A stretch of 64,000 nucleotides of DNA from Dehalococcoidia bacterium (GTDB taxonomy: Bacteria > Chloroflexota > Dehalococcoidia > Bin125), in the NCBI GenBank assembly GCA_022825265.1, contig JAJDXE010000005.1, positions 1 through 64,000 on the forward strand, written 5' to 3'. Each line of letters begins with the position of its first letter. Positions within the stretch are counted from its first letter, which is position 1. The notes below the pieces were generated by a model, which saw only the letters and a list, made by a program, of their open reading frames with translations, made no database searches and was not told the origin of the DNA. A program made the position numbers and the translations under genes. Below, piece by piece: positions 16,417 through 29,964 of this stretch.

Positions 16417-19020
16417 ATGGCAGATCGATTTGACAAGTTCACCGAGCGCGCTCGGCGCGTTTTAACGCTCGCGCAGGAAGAAGCCCAGCGCTTCAACCAC
16501 AACTACATCGGCACCGAGCACCTGCTGCTGGGTCTGGTGCGCGAGGGCGACGGCGTTGCGGCGAAGGTGCTCTCGAACCTGGGCGTTGAGCTGGGCAAGG
16601 TCCGTTCGGCGGTTGAGTTCATCATCGGCCGCGGCGACCGCGCCGTGCTGGGCGAAATTGGTTTGACTCCGCGTGCGAAGAAGGTGATTGAGCTGGCGGT
16701 CGACGAGGCACGGCGGCTGAATCATCACTACATCGGGACCGAGCACTTACTGCTGGGACTCGTCCGCGAGGGCGAGGGCATCGCGGCAGGCGTGCTGGAA
16801 TCGCTGGGCGTGAATCTCGAGCGCGTGCGCGCTGAGACGACGCGGATTCTGTCGCAGAGCGGTCCGGCGACGGCCGGCGCGGGCGCGGGATCGAGCAGCA
16901 GCTCGGGTTCGCGTTCGGCGACTCGGACGCCGACGATTGATCAGCTTGGTTTCGATCTGACGGCGGCGGCTCGAGCGGGGACGCTCGATCCAGTGATTGG
17001 GCGCTCGAAGGAGATTCAGCGCGTTGTCCAGATTCTCTCGCGGAGGACGAAGAACAATCCGGTCTTGATCGGAGAGCCGGGCGTCGGCAAGACGGCGGTT
17101 GTTGAGGGACTGGCTCAGCACATTGCTTCGGGCGACGTTCCGGAGACGCTTCAGGGCAAGCGGCTGCTGACTTTGGACATCGGCTCACTGGTCGCGGGGA
17201 CGAAGTACCGCGGTGAGTTCGAAGAGCGGCTGAAGAAGGTCGTTGAAGAGATCAAGGGCGCGGGCAACTGCGTGCTGTTCATTGACGAGCTGCACATGCT
17301 GGTCGGCGCGGGCGCGGCTGAGGGCGCGGTCGACGCGGCCAACATCCTCAAGCCGTCGCTGGCTCGGGGCGAGCTGCAGACAATCGGGGCGACGACGCTC
17401 GACGACTATCGCAAGCACATTGAGCGCGACGCAGCGCTCGAGCGACGCTTCCAGCCGATCGTGGTGGAAGAGCCGTCGGTTGAGGAAACCGTCGAGATTC
17501 TGCGTGGGATCAAGGACCGCTACGAGGAGCACCACAAGCTCGTCATCACGGACGAGGCGCTCGTCGCGGCGGCCGAGATGTCGTCGCGCTACATCTCCGA
17601 CCGCGCGCTGCCGGACAAGGCGATCGACCTGATCGACGAATCTGCGTCGAGGGTGCGGATCCGGCGTTCGTACACGCCGCCGTCGCTGAAGGAAGCGACG
17701 GTAGGGCTCGAGGGCATCCGCAAGGAGAAGGAACAGGCGATCAATCAGCAGCAGTACGAGTACGCGGCTGACCTGCGTGATCGCGAACTGAAGTTGACCC
17801 AGCGCATCTCTGAGCTCGAGGAAGACCTCGACCAGCAGCGCGAGCGGGACTCTTCGGACGTGCTGGCCGAGGACATCGCCGAGGTTGTCTCGATGTGGAC
17901 CGGCATCCCGCTGGTGCAGATTGCAACCGAGGAGTCCGAGCGGCTGCTGCGGATGGAAGAGGATCTGCACGAGCGAATCGTCGGCCAGCAGGAGCCGATT
18001 GTCGCGTTGGCCAAGGCCGTGCGACGGGCTCGGGCCGGGCTCAAGGACCCGCGCCGGCCGATCGGCGTGTTCATGTTCCTCGGGCCGACCGGCGTTGGCA
18101 AGACAGAACTGGCGCGCGCGCTGGCCGACTTCATGTTCGGCTCGGACGACAACATGGTCCGCCTGGACATGTCGGAGTTCATGGAGCGTCACACGGTCGC
18201 GCGTCTGGTTGGCGCACCTCCCGGCTACGTGGGGTACGACGACGGCGGACAGCTCACGGACACCGTGCGGCGCAAGTCTTACTGCCTGATCCTGCTCGAC
18301 GAGATCGAGAAGGCGCACCCAGAAGTCTTCAACATGCTGCTCCAGGTCTTCGACGACGGTCACCTGACCGACGCCAAGGGCCGGCGGGTGGACTTCCGCA
18401 ACACGATCATCATCATGACCTCGAACGTCGGCTCCGACCTGATTCGCCGGGAGTCGGCGATTGGCTTCTCGACCGTCAACGACGAGGAGCAGTCGGAGAA
18501 GCAGCGCTACGAGAAGATGAAGGACAAGGTTCTTCAGGAGATGAAGCGCGTCTTCCGGCCTGAGTTCCTCAACCGCGTGGACACGACGTTGGTCTTCCAC
18601 CCGCTGAGTCGGGCTCACATCCGCGAGATCGTCGACATGATGCTGAAGGAGGTCGACTCGCGGATCAAGGAGAAGGAAGTCGATCTGGATGTCACCGAGG
18701 CTGCCCGAGATTGGCTCGGCGAGAAGGGCTACGACCCCGTCTTTGGGGCGCGGCCGTTACGCCGTGTGATCCAGGAGCGGCTTGAGGACTCGCTTTCCGA
18801 GGCGCTCCTGCGCGGCGACTTCCAGGCTGGCGACACAATTCGCGTCGACCTCTCCAAGGAACTCAACGAGAACGGCGTCGAGGAGGACATGCTGCACTAC
18901 GAGCGCATCGAAGGCCTCTCACGCGCCGAGGAGATCGCCGCCGAGGTCGAAGCTGCGGCCGAGGCGGAGTCTGAAGAGGAAGAGGGCGAAGAAGAAGGCG
19001 AAGCGGTCGTCACTTCCTAG
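16417..19020 (+). CDS. clpC: ATP-dependent Clp protease ATPase subunit ClpC
   Basis: An 867-residue HSP100 unfoldase. Two N-terminal Clp repeats are present (about residues 4-70 and 79-145, each with [16 protein letters not shown] sequence). The first AAA+ module has Walker A GEPGVGKT at 219-226. A UVR-type coiled middle domain ([14 protein letters not shown], about 445-485) is the ClpC hallmark. The second AAA+ module has GPTGVGKT near 558, sensor sequences and GYVGYDDGG. It feeds proteins to the ClpP peptidase in the cytoplasm. The C-terminal 35 residues are almost entirely Glu/Ala, an unusually acidic tail. GGAG stands before the ATG. Confidence 0.97.
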   Translation: MADRFDKFTERARRVLTLAQEEAQRFNHNYIGTEHLLLGLVREGDGVAAKVLSNLGVELGKVRSAVEFIIGRGDRAVLGEIGLTPRAKKVIELAVDEARRLNHHYIGTEHLLLGLVREGEGIAAGVLESLGVNLERVRAETTRILSQSGPATAGAGAGSSSSSGSRSATRTPTIDQLGFDLTAAARAGTLDPVIGRSKEIQRVVQILSRRTKNNPVLIGEPGVGKTAVVEGLAQHIASGDVPETLQGKRLLTLDIGSLVAGTKYRGEFEERLKKVVEEIKGAGNCVLFIDELHMLVGAGAAEGAVDAANILKPSLARGELQTIGATTLDDYRKHIERDAALERRFQPIVVEEPSVEETVEILRGIKDRYEEHHKLVITDEALVAAAEMSSRYISDRALPDKAIDLIDESASRVRIRRSYTPPSLKEATVGLEGIRKEKEQAINQQQYEYAADLRDRELKLTQRISELEEDLDQQRERDSSDVLAEDIAEVVSMWTGIPLVQIATEESERLLRMEEDLHERIVGQQEPIVALAKAVRRARAGLKDPRRPIGVFMFLGPTGVGKTELARALADFMFGSDDNMVRLDMSEFMERHTVARLVGAPPGYVGYDDGGQLTDTVRRKSYCLILLDEIEKAHPEVFNMLLQVFDDGHLTDAKGRRVDFRNTIIIMTSNVGSDLIRRESAIGFSTVNDEEQSEKQRYEKMKDKVLQEMKRVFRPEFLNRVDTTLVFHPLSRAHIREIVDMMLKEVDSRIKEKEVDLDVTEAARDWLGEKGYDPVFGARPLRRVIQERLEDSLSEALLRGDFQAGDTIRVDLSKELNENGVEEDMLHYERIEGLSRAEEIAAEVEAAAEAESEEEEGEEEGEAVVTS

Positions 19021-19045
19021 CTTGATTTCGACGGACGAAACCAGA

Positions 19046-19080
19046 AGCGCCCCTCCAGCAATGAGGGGCGCTCTGCTTTG
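19046..19080. terminator. terminator between clpC and convergent rodA
   Basis: Perfect stem AGCGCCCCTC (19046-19055) and GAGGGGCGCT (19063-19072) with a 7-base loop, followed by CTGCTTTGCGTTTT. The T stretch is interrupted but the stem is strong. Confidence 0.8.
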
Positions 19081-19242
19081 CGTTTTGGGGAACGGGTCCC
19101 CGCTCAGAGGCGGGGCGGGACTTCGTACTGGAGCATTGAGCTTCGATTGTTCGATGGTCGGGCGTTGGACCAGCACCCAGCCGTTGCCGTCGGGGTCGTG
19201 GAAGAGGGCCTGAGCGCTCAGAGTTGTTGTGGCGTGCAGCGG

Positions 19243-20364
19243 TCAGAAAGCGGGGCCTCGGCGGGCATCGTCTTGCCAGGCGAGGACGCTCTGTAGCAGG
19301 CCCAGGCCGACGAAGAATACCAATAGCGAAGAGTTGCCCGTGCTGATGAAGGGCAGGGGGATGCCGGTGACGGGGATCAGGCGGATGTTGATCGCGACGT
19401 TGATGAAGACCTGGATCGCGATGATTGTCAGCAGTCCGACGGCGAGGAGCTGGCCTAATGGTTCGCCGGCTTTGTTGGCCACGCGGAGCATGCGGAAGAG
19501 CAAGAGCAGGAAGAGCGCGAAGAGCGCCATTGCTCCGACGAAGCCGAGCTCCTCGCTGAGCACGCTGAAAATGAAGTCGGTGGTCTGGATGCGGACGAAA
19601 TCGAGCTGGGTTTGCGTGCCTTCGGTCAGTCCCTGACCCCAGAGGCCGCCGGAACCGACCGAAGTCTCGGCCTGAATCACGTTGAATCCGGCGCCTTGCG
19701 GGTCGGACTCGGGATCGATGAACGCCCTGATGCGGTCGCGCTGGTAGTCCTGCACGCCGGCGGCGAGCCCAACGGGAACGAGGCAGAGTCCGATGGCTGC
19801 GAGCATCGCGTAGTGGCGCAGTCGCGCGCCGGCGAACATCGTCATCACCAGCCAGAGCGCCATGAAGACGACGGCGGAACCGGCATCGGGCTCGATGAAG
19901 ACGAGCGCGGCGGGGACCACGGCGATGCCCAGCGAGAGCAGGAAAATACGGAATTCCTGCAGGCGATCTCGGTAATCGGTGAGGAATTTGGCGAGACCGA
20001 TGATCGTCATCAGCTTGCCGATCTCGGAGGCCTGCACGACGGTGAAGCCGAGGTCGAACCAGCGGCGCGAGCCGAACTCCTCACTGCCCAGGAAGAGCAC
20101 GGCGACCAACACGATGATGCCGAAGCCGTAGGCGAGCCAGCCGAGGGCGTCGATCAGTCGGTAGTCGAGCCGGGTCATGGCGATCATCAGGACTGCGCCG
20201 ACCAGCGCAAAGATGATGTGTCGTTGGACCGCGCTGGAGAGCACCACGCCTTCAGACCCGCGTGGTAGCGAGGCGGAGTAGATCACCAGCGCGCCATATC
20301 CGGCCAACGCGAGGGCCGCGATCAGGATGACGGGATCAAAGTGGCGCCACGAGTGTCCGAGCAT
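19243..20364 (-). CDS. rodA: rod shape-determining SEDS glycosyltransferase RodA
   Basis: A 373-residue polytopic SEDS protein with about ten membrane helices. It polymerises lipid II into glycan strands for lateral wall growth together with PBP2, encoded just upstream. Family sequence includes GSRRWFDLGFTVVQASEIGK, FIEPDAGSAVVF (the acidic residue of the catalytic loop) and FSVLSEELGFVG. Its ATG overlaps the stop of the PBP2 gene by one base (TGATG), so translation is coupled and equimolar production likely. It is the last gene of the mreB operon. FtsW is the alternative name for this fold; operon context favours RodA. Confidence 0.95.
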   Translation of the reverse strand: MLGHSWRHFDPVILIAALALAGYGALVIYSASLPRGSEGVVLSSAVQRHIIFALVGAVLMIAMTRLDYRLIDALGWLAYGFGIIVLVAVLFLGSEEFGSRRWFDLGFTVVQASEIGKLMTIIGLAKFLTDYRDRLQEFRIFLLSLGIAVVPAALVFIEPDAGSAVVFMALWLVMTMFAGARLRHYAMLAAIGLCLVPVGLAAGVQDYQRDRIRAFIDPESDPQGAGFNVIQAETSVGSGGLWGQGLTEGTQTQLDFVRIQTTDFIFSVLSEELGFVGAMALFALFLLLLFRMLRVANKAGEPLGQLLAVGLLTIIAIQVFINVAINIRLIPVTGIPLPFISTGNSSLLVFFVGLGLLQSVLAWQDDARRGPAF

Positions 20365-22451
20365 CAGTGCGACCTCTCCCTGACCGCCTCATACAGGCGC
20401 TGATACTCCTCGTCGGTAATGGCGACCCTCGCGTACGGCGGGGGAATGGAGGTAGCTAGGGCGCCGGATGTCTCGGCCCAGGCGCGAAGAATCTCGCCGC
20501 CTGCGGAAGAGGCGAGGTAACCGGCGGAGAATTCGAAGAACACGACGAGCGCAATCTCCGGATCGTCGAACGGGGCAAAGGCGATGAACCAGCCGTGAGT
20601 CGGTCCCTCTTCTTCGCCGGAGACGGCCGTGCCGGTTTGATTGAACTCGGCGGTTCCTGTCTTTCCGCCGATGAGCATCTCGGGCAGCTCGACGAGCGCG
20701 TCGTGGCAGGTGCCCATGAGCGTGCAGAGCGCCATGCCTTCGCGGACGACGCGCAGGATCTCGGGATCGATATCGAGCTGGTTGCGGACCGATGGTTGCC
20801 AGGGTTGGACGACCTTGCCGTTGGTGTCGCGCAGCTCGCGCACCACGCGCGGTTCGTAGACGGTGCCGCCGTTGGCGATCGCTGCTGTGGCGACGGCCAT
20901 CTGTAGGGGTGTGACCGTTGTGAATCCCTGGCCGATGGCCATGTTGTAGGTATCGCCGTCGCGCCATTCCTCGCCGAAGGCTTCCAGCTTTTGCTGGGCC
21001 GATGTGATCAGACCGGGCGCCTCGCCGACCAGGTCGACGCCGGTTTGGGCGTCGAAGCCCAGTTCGCGTGCCCATCTGGCCAGCGCCTCGTTGCCGACGC
21101 CGGTGAACTGCACGTCGCCGGCGACGACGCCCTCGTCGGCTAGATCGTCGAGTCGCTCCTGTTCGCTGGGGTGTCGGGGTGGATTTTCGGGATTGCGCAC
21201 CGGCGTGCCCCCGGCGACGTAGTAAAAGAACACGTTCGAGGACTCGGCAAGCGCCGTGCGGATGTTGAACACGCCCTGCGTCGTGTCGCCGAAGCGGTAG
21301 ATGATGCCCGGCGAGAGCTCGTTGTGGACCTCCAGGACTCCGGGCGAGTAGATCAGGGTTTCGGTGGAGATCTTTCCCTCGGCGAGCCCGGCGACGGCGG
21401 TGACGATCTTGAAGATTGAACCTGGAGGGAACTGATCCTGGATGGCGTGATTGATTAGCGGTTGGCCAGGATCTTCAAGCAGCGATTGGTATTCCTCGGT
21501 GGTCACTTCCTCGTAGATGTTGACGTCGTAGTTGGGCACCGAGACCATGGCCAGGACTTCGCCGGTGTGGATGTCGAGCACGACGGCAGAGGCGAAGAGC
21601 GACGCTCCCTGGTGTTCGAGCAGGATGTCCTCGATGCGTTGCTGGAGCTCGATGTCGATCGTCAGGACAGCGCTCAGTCCTGGGGAGGATTCGCGGTCGT
21701 TCAGGGTTCGCAGGACGTTCCCCACGGCGTCGACCTCGACGAGTTGTCGGCCCGCCGAGCCACGCAACTGGCGCTCGTAGGCGGCCTCGATGCCAGCGCG
21801 ACCGATCTGATCGCTGTAGAGATATCGGGCGCCCGAGAGTTCGTCGTATTCCTGCTCGGTGATCTTGCCGACGTAGCCGAGGATGTGTCCGAGCAATTGT
21901 CCGTGCTGATAGCGCCGGATCGAGACGGTCTCGACATGAACTCCCGGCAGTGTGGCGCGACTCGAGGTCACATCGATGACCTGGGCCGGCGTTGGGTCCT
22001 CGTGGATCAGGATGGGCAGGAAAGGGTCGTTGGAGTACTTGCGATCCCAGATCTGTTGCTCAATCTCCCAGGCGCGCAGGTCGAACATCGCGGCCAGTTC
22101 CTCCGCGACGTTTTCAACGTCGTAGTCGGGAATCTCGGCAGCGATCAGGGATATTTGGTAGGCGGGGGCGTTCTCGACCAGCAGATTGCCATCGCGGTCG
22201 TAGATCAGTCCTCGCGCAGGCGGGATGTCGATTGTCCGCACCCGGTTGCTGGCGGCGCGCGCAACATATTCGTCATGCTGCAGGATCTGTAGTCTGACCA
22301 ACTGGATCGTGAGGATGCCGAAGAGGAGCAGGATGAAGCCGCCGAGGATCCAGACCTTGGCTCGGACGGGGAAGCCCTCGCCGTGATCGAGGTGCTGCGA
22401 GTATTCCCGCGCGACTCCTTCGGACCTGTCCCCCCTCGGTCGGCGTTGCAT
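20364..22451 (-). CDS. mrdA: penicillin-binding protein 2 (class B transpeptidase)
   Basis: A 695-residue class B PBP. One membrane helix at about residues 33-55, a PBP dimerisation domain to about 290, then the transpeptidase domain with the active-site serine in PPGSIFK (about 344), the ESSNVFF SxN motif and KTGTAEF near residue 596. It cross-links peptidoglycan during elongation as partner of RodA. I chose the ATG at 22451 because it forms a TAATG overlap with the mreD stop; the frame extends 26 codons further into mreD but that part is a shadow. The segment after the SSN motif contains a roughly 50-residue insertion rich in Pro, Glu and Asp. Confidence 0.95.
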   Translation of the reverse strand: MQRRPRGDRSEGVAREYSQHLDHGEGFPVRAKVWILGGFILLLFGILTIQLVRLQILQHDEYVARAASNRVRTIDIPPARGLIYDRDGNLLVENAPAYQISLIAAEIPDYDVENVAEELAAMFDLRAWEIEQQIWDRKYSNDPFLPILIHEDPTPAQVIDVTSSRATLPGVHVETVSIRRYQHGQLLGHILGYVGKITEQEYDELSGARYLYSDQIGRAGIEAAYERQLRGSAGRQLVEVDAVGNVLRTLNDRESSPGLSAVLTIDIELQQRIEDILLEHQGASLFASAVVLDIHTGEVLAMVSVPNYDVNIYEEVTTEEYQSLLEDPGQPLINHAIQDQFPPGSIFKIVTAVAGLAEGKISTETLIYSPGVLEVHNELSPGIIYRFGDTTQGVFNIRTALAESSNVFFYYVAGGTPVRNPENPPRHPSEQERLDDLADEGVVAGDVQFTGVGNEALARWARELGFDAQTGVDLVGEAPGLITSAQQKLEAFGEEWRDGDTYNMAIGQGFTTVTPLQMAVATAAIANGGTVYEPRVVRELRDTNGKVVQPWQPSVRNQLDIDPEILRVVREGMALCTLMGTCHDALVELPEMLIGGKTGTAEFNQTGTAVSGEEEGPTHGWFIAFAPFDDPEIALVVFFEFSAGYLASSAGGEILRAWAETSGALATSIPPPYARVAITDEEYQRLYEAVRERSH

Positions 22452-23005
22452 TAGAACCCGGCCGATCTCGCTGATCTCGACGTGGCAGACGCCGCTGCCG
22501 AGCCGGACGTCGGAATCCGCACCAACCAATAGACGACCGCGCCGATGATCATGTTCCCGAGGACGCCGCCCAGCATCACCGTGCGCAAGGCGGCCAGCCA
22601 GTTGACGCCAGAGGTCGCGAGCTCAACCGAGATCGCGTGAGCGGTGAAGTGTAGGACTGAGGCCGCGCCGATGAGGACGATCGTCACAGCCCATTCAAGG
22701 GGCAACGGCGTGAATCCTCGTGATTCCTTCCATGCGTTCCAGCTCAGCGCCGCCAGGCCGATCGGCGCCAATGCGGCGACCGACTCGGCCATGCCCTGGA
22801 ACGCGAGCAGTCCCAATCCGATACCAGCCAATGGGATCATGACCAGCGTCTCGACCGGCGGGCGGACCATGGCCCAGCAGCAGAGCACAATCAGGACGAC
22901 CTGCGGACCGACGCCGAAGATCGGGAACGACGGGCCGGCCGAGGTCTGAAACACGACCAGGACAAAGAGTCCGAATAGCAGCATCAGCCAACGGAAGACG
23001 CTCAT
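22451..23005 (-). CDS. mreD: rod shape-determining protein MreD
   Basis: A 184-residue hydrophobic protein with five to six membrane helices, in the invariant mreB-mreC-mreD-PBP2-rodA order. It links MreC to the membrane wall-synthesis machine. Sequence conservation in the family is low, so position carries most of the assignment. The C-terminal 20 residues are Ser/Ala/Arg-rich. Its TAA overlaps the next ATG (TAATG). Confidence 0.85.
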   Translation of the reverse strand: MSVFRWLMLLFGLFVLVVFQTSAGPSFPIFGVGPQVVLIVLCCWAMVRPPVETLVMIPLAGIGLGLLAFQGMAESVAALAPIGLAALSWNAWKESRGFTPLPLEWAVTIVLIGAASVLHFTAHAISVELATSGVNWLAALRTVMLGGVLGNMIIGAVVYWLVRIPTSGSAAASATSRSARSAGF

Positions 23006-23008
23006 GGC

Positions 23009-23884
23009 CTAGCCTCCGTCGCTCTCTGAGGTCTCTGGATCGAGAATCGTGAGATCGGGCGGCGGGATCGTGAGCTGGACGAGGACCTGCTCTAACTGGT
23101 CGAGCGGAGCGATTGGTTTGAGCACCACGTGACGGAAGGCGTCCTGGACGGTTCCCTCGGCGGCTGAGACGCGCCCGACTGGTATTCCCTGTGGTAGCTG
23201 GCCGTCGAGTCCCGACGTGACGAAGAGGTGGCCCAGCTCCACGTCGGAGGTCCAGGGAATACGAGCCTCGAGATTGCCCAGCGTGTCACCGGTCGCGACG
23301 ACTTCGCTGCGCGATGGCTGGTGCAGCACGCGGACGGCGCTGTCCGGGTCAGTGATCAGACGCACGAACGCTGTGTGCGGGCGGACCTCGATAATCTGGC
23401 CAATCAGCGTGCCGCCGGACGCCAGTACAGGCAGCCCAACACGGAGGCCGTCGTTGGAGCCTCGATCGATGCCGATGATTGTGCGCAATCCGGTCAGGTC
23501 TCGAGTCGTGACATAAGCAGTGAGCGTGACGGCATCGGTCTCGGCCTGTACCTCAAGCAGCGCCTGGCGGGCGCGGACCTGGATCTGTTGCTCACGTAGC
23601 CGGGCGTTGTCGGCTTCGAGCTGTTCAATGCGCGAGCGCAGCGCGCGGTTCTCCGAGTTCAGGCGGCCGAAATCGTCGAGGTCGGTGAGCAAGTTGGAGA
23701 TTGGCTCGCCGGCTTGGCGGAAGGCTCTCTGGACGGGATTGAGCGCGGTGGCGGCCGTGTCCTCGATCGTCGCAGCCCAGCCGATTAGTCCCAACAGCGT
23801 GAGCGCACCGACGAGCAGTGAGATGCCAATGATCCAGCGCGTGCGCGCTCCAAGCAGCCGTACGAGTGCGCCGAGTATTGGCAC
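23009..23884 (-). CDS. mreC: rod shape-determining protein MreC
   Basis: A 291-residue bitopic protein: a membrane helix at about residues 17-38, a coiled coil (about 66-108, LNSENRALRSRIEQLEADNA), and a beta-rich domain with IGIDRGSNDGLRVGLPVL and LFVTSGLDGQLPQGIPVG, both typical of MreC. It scaffolds PBP2 and RodA outside the membrane. The start is GTG with GGCAGG upstream. It is separated from mreD by 3 bases. Confidence 0.95.
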   Translation of the reverse strand: MPILGALVRLLGARTRWIIGISLLVGALTLLGLIGWAATIEDTAATALNPVQRAFRQAGEPISNLLTDLDDFGRLNSENRALRSRIEQLEADNARLREQQIQVRARQALLEVQAETDAVTLTAYVTTRDLTGLRTIIGIDRGSNDGLRVGLPVLASGGTLIGQIIEVRPHTAFVRLITDPDSAVRVLHQPSRSEVVATGDTLGNLEARIPWTSDVELGHLFVTSGLDGQLPQGIPVGRVSAAEGTVQDAFRHVVLKPIAPLDQLEQVLVQLTIPPPDLTILDPETSESDGG

Positions 23885-23911
23885 GTCAACCTGCCAATCA
23901 CCCCTGGCCCG

Positions 23912-24970
23912 CTAGCTCCGACCGGCCAGCACCTGACCGTCGGCCGCGGCGAGGGCTCGGGTCTCGTTCAACGCCTCAGCGCAACCGCGGACCACGCAGG
24001 TGAGCGGGGAATCGGCCTTGTAGACGGGGAATTTCGTCTCCTGCGACATGCGCCGGTCGAGGCCCGGGAGGTACGCGCCGCCGCCAGCCAGGGCGATTCC
24101 CTGCTGCATGATGTCTGGAATCAGCTCCGCGGGGGTGCTCTCCATGGTTTTCAGCACGGCGTCCATGATCGATGTGACGGCGCTCGAGATCGCGTCTCGT
24201 AGCTCGACGGTGGTCACCGTCACCACTTTGGGCATCGACGTCGAGAGGTCGCGGCCGCTGATCACCACGTCGCGCTCTTCTTCGAGTGGGAAGGCAGAGG
24301 CGCCGGCGATCTTGATCTTCTCTGCCGATGCCTCGCCGATCTGGATGTTGTGGACCTGCCTGGCATAGGTGATGATCGCGTGGTCGATCTCGTCGCCGGC
24401 GACGCGGGTCGAGGTGCTGACGACCATGCCACCCATCGAGCAGACGGCGACCTCGGTCGTGCCACCGCCGATGTCGACGACGATGCTGCCGGTTGACTCG
24501 AAAATCGGCAGGCCGGCGCCGATTGCGGCGGCCATGGGCTCCTCGATCAGGTGGACTTCGCGAGCGCCGGCTGAGCGGGTCGCTTCGAAGATGGCTCGCT
24601 TCTCTACCTCGGTAGCTCCGCCCGGAATGCCGACCATGACGCGCGGTCGTCCAATTCCGATGCCGCCACGCTGCAGCGCTTCGTGAATGAAGTGATTGAG
24701 CATCCGCGAGGTGACGTCGAAGTCGGAAATCACGCCGTCGCGGAGTGGCCGTGTGGCGACGATGTGGGCCGGGGTACGGCCGACCATGGTCTTGGCTTGC
24801 TTGCCGATTGCGAGGACCGAGTTGTCGATCCGGTTGATCGCGACCACCGAGGGCTCGTTGACCACGATCCCGCGCCCTCGGACGGAGACGAGGGTGTTGG
24901 CGGTGCCCAGATCGATGCCCACGTCGGGTGAGAATCGTCGGGCCAACCAGCCAAAGGGAGACCAGGCCAT
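23912..24970 (-). CDS. mreB: rod shape-determining actin homologue MreB
   Basis: A 352-residue actin-fold ATPase that forms membrane-bound filaments guiding lateral wall synthesis. The phosphate-1 motif DVGIDLGTANTLV (about residues 16-28), NEPSVVAI, phosphate-2 VVDIGGGTTEVAV (about 164-176) and the adenosine motif IALAGGGAYLPGL (about 289-301) are all present. The N-terminal SPFGWLARRF is the usual amphipathic membrane-binding helix. It is the first gene of the five-gene elongasome operon. Confidence 0.97.
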   Translation of the reverse strand: MAWSPFGWLARRFSPDVGIDLGTANTLVSVRGRGIVVNEPSVVAINRIDNSVLAIGKQAKTMVGRTPAHIVATRPLRDGVISDFDVTSRMLNHFIHEALQRGGIGIGRPRVMVGIPGGATEVEKRAIFEATRSAGAREVHLIEEPMAAAIGAGLPIFESTGSIVVDIGGGTTEVAVCSMGGMVVSTSTRVAGDEIDHAIITYARQVHNIQIGEASAEKIKIAGASAFPLEEERDVVISGRDLSTSMPKVVTVTTVELRDAISSAVTSIMDAVLKTMESTPAELIPDIMQQGIALAGGGAYLPGLDRRMSQETKFPVYKADSPLTCVVRGCAEALNETRALAAADGQVLAGRS

Positions 24971-24988
24971 CGGGACTCCTCAAGCTCC

Positions 24989-25006
24989 GTCGGCGAGGTC
25001 GCCGAC
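24989..25006. other. hairpin in the mreB leader
   Basis: GTCGGCGA (24989-24996) and TCGCCGAC (24999-25006) with a GG loop, inside the 5-prime leader of mreB and downstream of ligA. No T tract follows, so attenuation or a weak terminator of ligA is only a guess. Confidence 0.4.
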
Positions 25007-25063
25007 CTCAGGCGCGCGCGGATCAACAGACGCAGGGAACGCGATGCCGCGTCGATAGAGACC

Positions 25064-25069
25064 AGCGTA
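25064..25069 (-). promoter_or_regulatory. -10 element TACGCT for the mreB operon
   Basis: TACGCT on the minus strand, 93 bases before the mreB ATG, in the 134-base gap after ligA. It fits the TANNCT pattern. Confidence 0.45.
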
Positions 25070-25104
25070 CCCGTTCACCCCTCGGTACCTGTACCAGAAG
25101 AACG

Positions 25105-28048
<2,944 letters not shown>

Positions 28049-28052
<4 letters not shown>

Positions 28053-28798
28053 CGCCCAACATGATCGACGTGCTGCCGGCGATCGATATCCGCGGCGGGC
28101 GCTGCGTACGGCTGGTCCAGGGCGACTACGACCGCGAAACCGTCTTCGACGACGATCCGATTGCGCCCGCGCGGCGCTGGATCGACGAGGGCGCGGAGAT
28201 GCTGCACGTGATCGATTTGGACGGCGCGCGCGAGGGCCGGGCGGCCAATGCCGAGTTCGTCGAGCAGATCGCTGCGCTCGGCAAGCCAGTGCAGGTCGGC
28301 GGCGGGATTCGCAATCTCGATACGGTGCAACGCTACCTCGAGGCCGGCGTGACCCGAATCATCGTCGGGACGGCGGCCGTGACCGACCGCGACTTCTTGC
28401 GTGAAGCCGTTGAATTGTCCGGTGACGCGATCACGGTTTCCGTCGACGCCAAGGGCGGGCGAGTGGCGCTCAATGGCTGGACTGAGGCCTCGGAGCTGCC
28501 GGCGGTGGCGCTCATCCCGCAGCTCGAGAATCTGGGTGTGCGGCGTTTCATCTACACCGACATCGCCTCGGACGGCATGTTGGGCGGCCACGACGAGGCA
28601 GAGTTTTCCCGAGTGGCCGGCGTCGCGCGCTCTCCCGTGATCGCAGCGGGCGGAATCGCACATCCGATGCAGATTCGCCGTCTTGCCGCCAACGGGGCCG
28701 CCGGCGTGGTGCTCGGACGGGCACTGTACGACGGACGCCTGAAGCTGTCCGACGCATTTGAGGCGGCCGAGGCCGGCATCCGCGAGCGGACGTGCTGA
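28049..28798 (+). CDS. hisA: phosphoribosylformimino-5-aminoimidazole carboxamide ribotide isomerase
   Basis: A 249-residue TIM barrel that isomerises ProFAR to PRFAR. It shows the catalytic Asp in LPAIDIRGGRCVRLVQGDY, phosphate-binding QVGGGIRN and IVGTAAVTD, the second acid in VSVDAKGG and DIASDGMLGGHD. The four-base overlap with hisH and the 15-base gap to hisF show one operon. The TrpF-HisA bifunctional PriA variant is not indicated. Confidence 0.96.
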
Positions 28799-28813
28799 CG
28801 ACATGTTGACGCC

Positions 28814-29599
28814 ATGCTGACCAAGAGAATCATCGGCTGTTTCGACGTGGATAACGGCCGCGTGGTCAAGGGCATTTCGTTTGTCGAGCTGCGCGACGCC
28901 GGCGACCCGGTCGAGCTGGCCACTCTCTACGACCACGAGGGCATTGACGAGCTCGTTTTTCTCGACATCACGGCCTCGCACGAAGACCGCAACACGGTCG
29001 TCGACATGGTCCGCCGAACGGCCGATCGTGTGTTCATCCCATTCACCGTCGGCGGCGGTTTGCGCTCCGACGACGATATGCGGCTGATGCTCGAGTCGGG
29101 CGCGGACAAGATTACGATCAACACCGCCGCCGTGGAACGCCCCGAGTTGATCTCAGAGGGCGCGCACCGTTTTGGCTCGCAGTGCATCGTCGTGGCGATC
29201 GACGCTCGTACGGAAGCCGACGGATCGATGCAGGTCTACACGCACGGCGGTCGGCGACCGACCGGCATCGACGCGGTCGAATGGGCGAAAGAGGTGGTCG
29301 AGCGCGGCGCCGGCGAGATCATGCTGACCTCGATGAACACCGACGGCCACCAGGACGGCTACGACCTCCCACTCACCCGCGCGGTCTCTGAGGCGGTTGG
29401 CGTCCCGGTGATCGCCTCAGGCGGGGCGGGCAACGCCCAGCATATGATCGACGCGATCACCGAGGGCAAGGCCGACGCCGTGCTGGCCGCCTCGATCTTT
29501 CACTTCGGCACCCACCCGATCATGGATGTCAAACGCCAGATGCAGGCCGCCGGCATCCCCATGCGAATGGAACACGCGGACTATGACGACGTCCTCTGA
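28814..29599 (+). CDS. hisF: imidazole glycerol phosphate synthase, cyclase subunit
   Basis: A 261-residue TIM barrel that receives ammonia from HisH and forms imidazole glycerol phosphate plus AICAR. The catalytic Asp11 is in [12 protein letters not shown] and the second Asp in [33 protein letters not shown] and VIASGGAGN are family signatures. The usual IPCLDV appears as IGCFDV, a small deviation. Its end overlaps the hisI start by 17 bases. Confidence 0.96.
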   Translation: MLTKRIIGCFDVDNGRVVKGISFVELRDAGDPVELATLYDHEGIDELVFLDITASHEDRNTVVDMVRRTADRVFIPFTVGGGLRSDDDMRLMLESGADKITINTAAVERPELISEGAHRFGSQCIVVAIDARTEADGSMQVYTHGGRRPTGIDAVEWAKEVVERGAGEIMLTSMNTDGHQDGYDLPLTRAVSEAVGVPVIASGGAGNAQHMIDAITEGKADAVLAASIFHFGTHPIMDVKRQMQAAGIPMRMEHADYDDVL

Positions 29600-29933
29600 C
29601 CCGACCGAGTTCGCGCTCCCAGAGCTCAAGTACGACGCCAACGGACTGATCGCGGCGATCGTCCAGGACGATTCGACGAACGAGATCCTGATGCTCGGCT
29701 ACATGAACGAACAATCGCTGCGGATGACGCTGGAGAAGCAACTGGTCACGTTCTGGAGCCGCAGCCGGCAGGAGTACTGGACCAAGGGCGAGACCAGCGG
29801 CAACGTGCTCGAACTCGTCGACATTCGCAAGGATTGCGATGTCGATGCCCTACTGGTCCGAGCCGTCCCGCACGGCCCGACCTGTCACACGGGCCATCGC
29901 TCCTGCTTCTACCGCGACCTCGGCGAGGATTGA
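29583..29933 (+). CDS. hisI: phosphoribosyl-AMP cyclohydrolase
   Basis: A 116-residue single-domain HisI (no HisE fusion). It hydrolyses the purine ring of PR-AMP. It has [30 protein letters not shown] and the zinc/magnesium motif [21 protein letters not shown] with the following SCFY. The start at ATG 29583 overlaps the end of hisF, matching the compact operon; an earlier in-frame start would fall deep in hisF. HisE, HisG, HisB, HisC and HisD must be encoded elsewhere. Confidence 0.95.
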   Translation: MTTSSDPTEFALPELKYDANGLIAAIVQDDSTNEILMLGYMNEQSLRMTLEKQLVTFWSRSRQEYWTKGETSGNVLELVDIRKDCDVDALLVRAVPHGPTCHTGHRSCFYRDLGED

Positions 29934-29964
29934 ACCAGCTCGACGTCGCCGCATAGCCAACCAG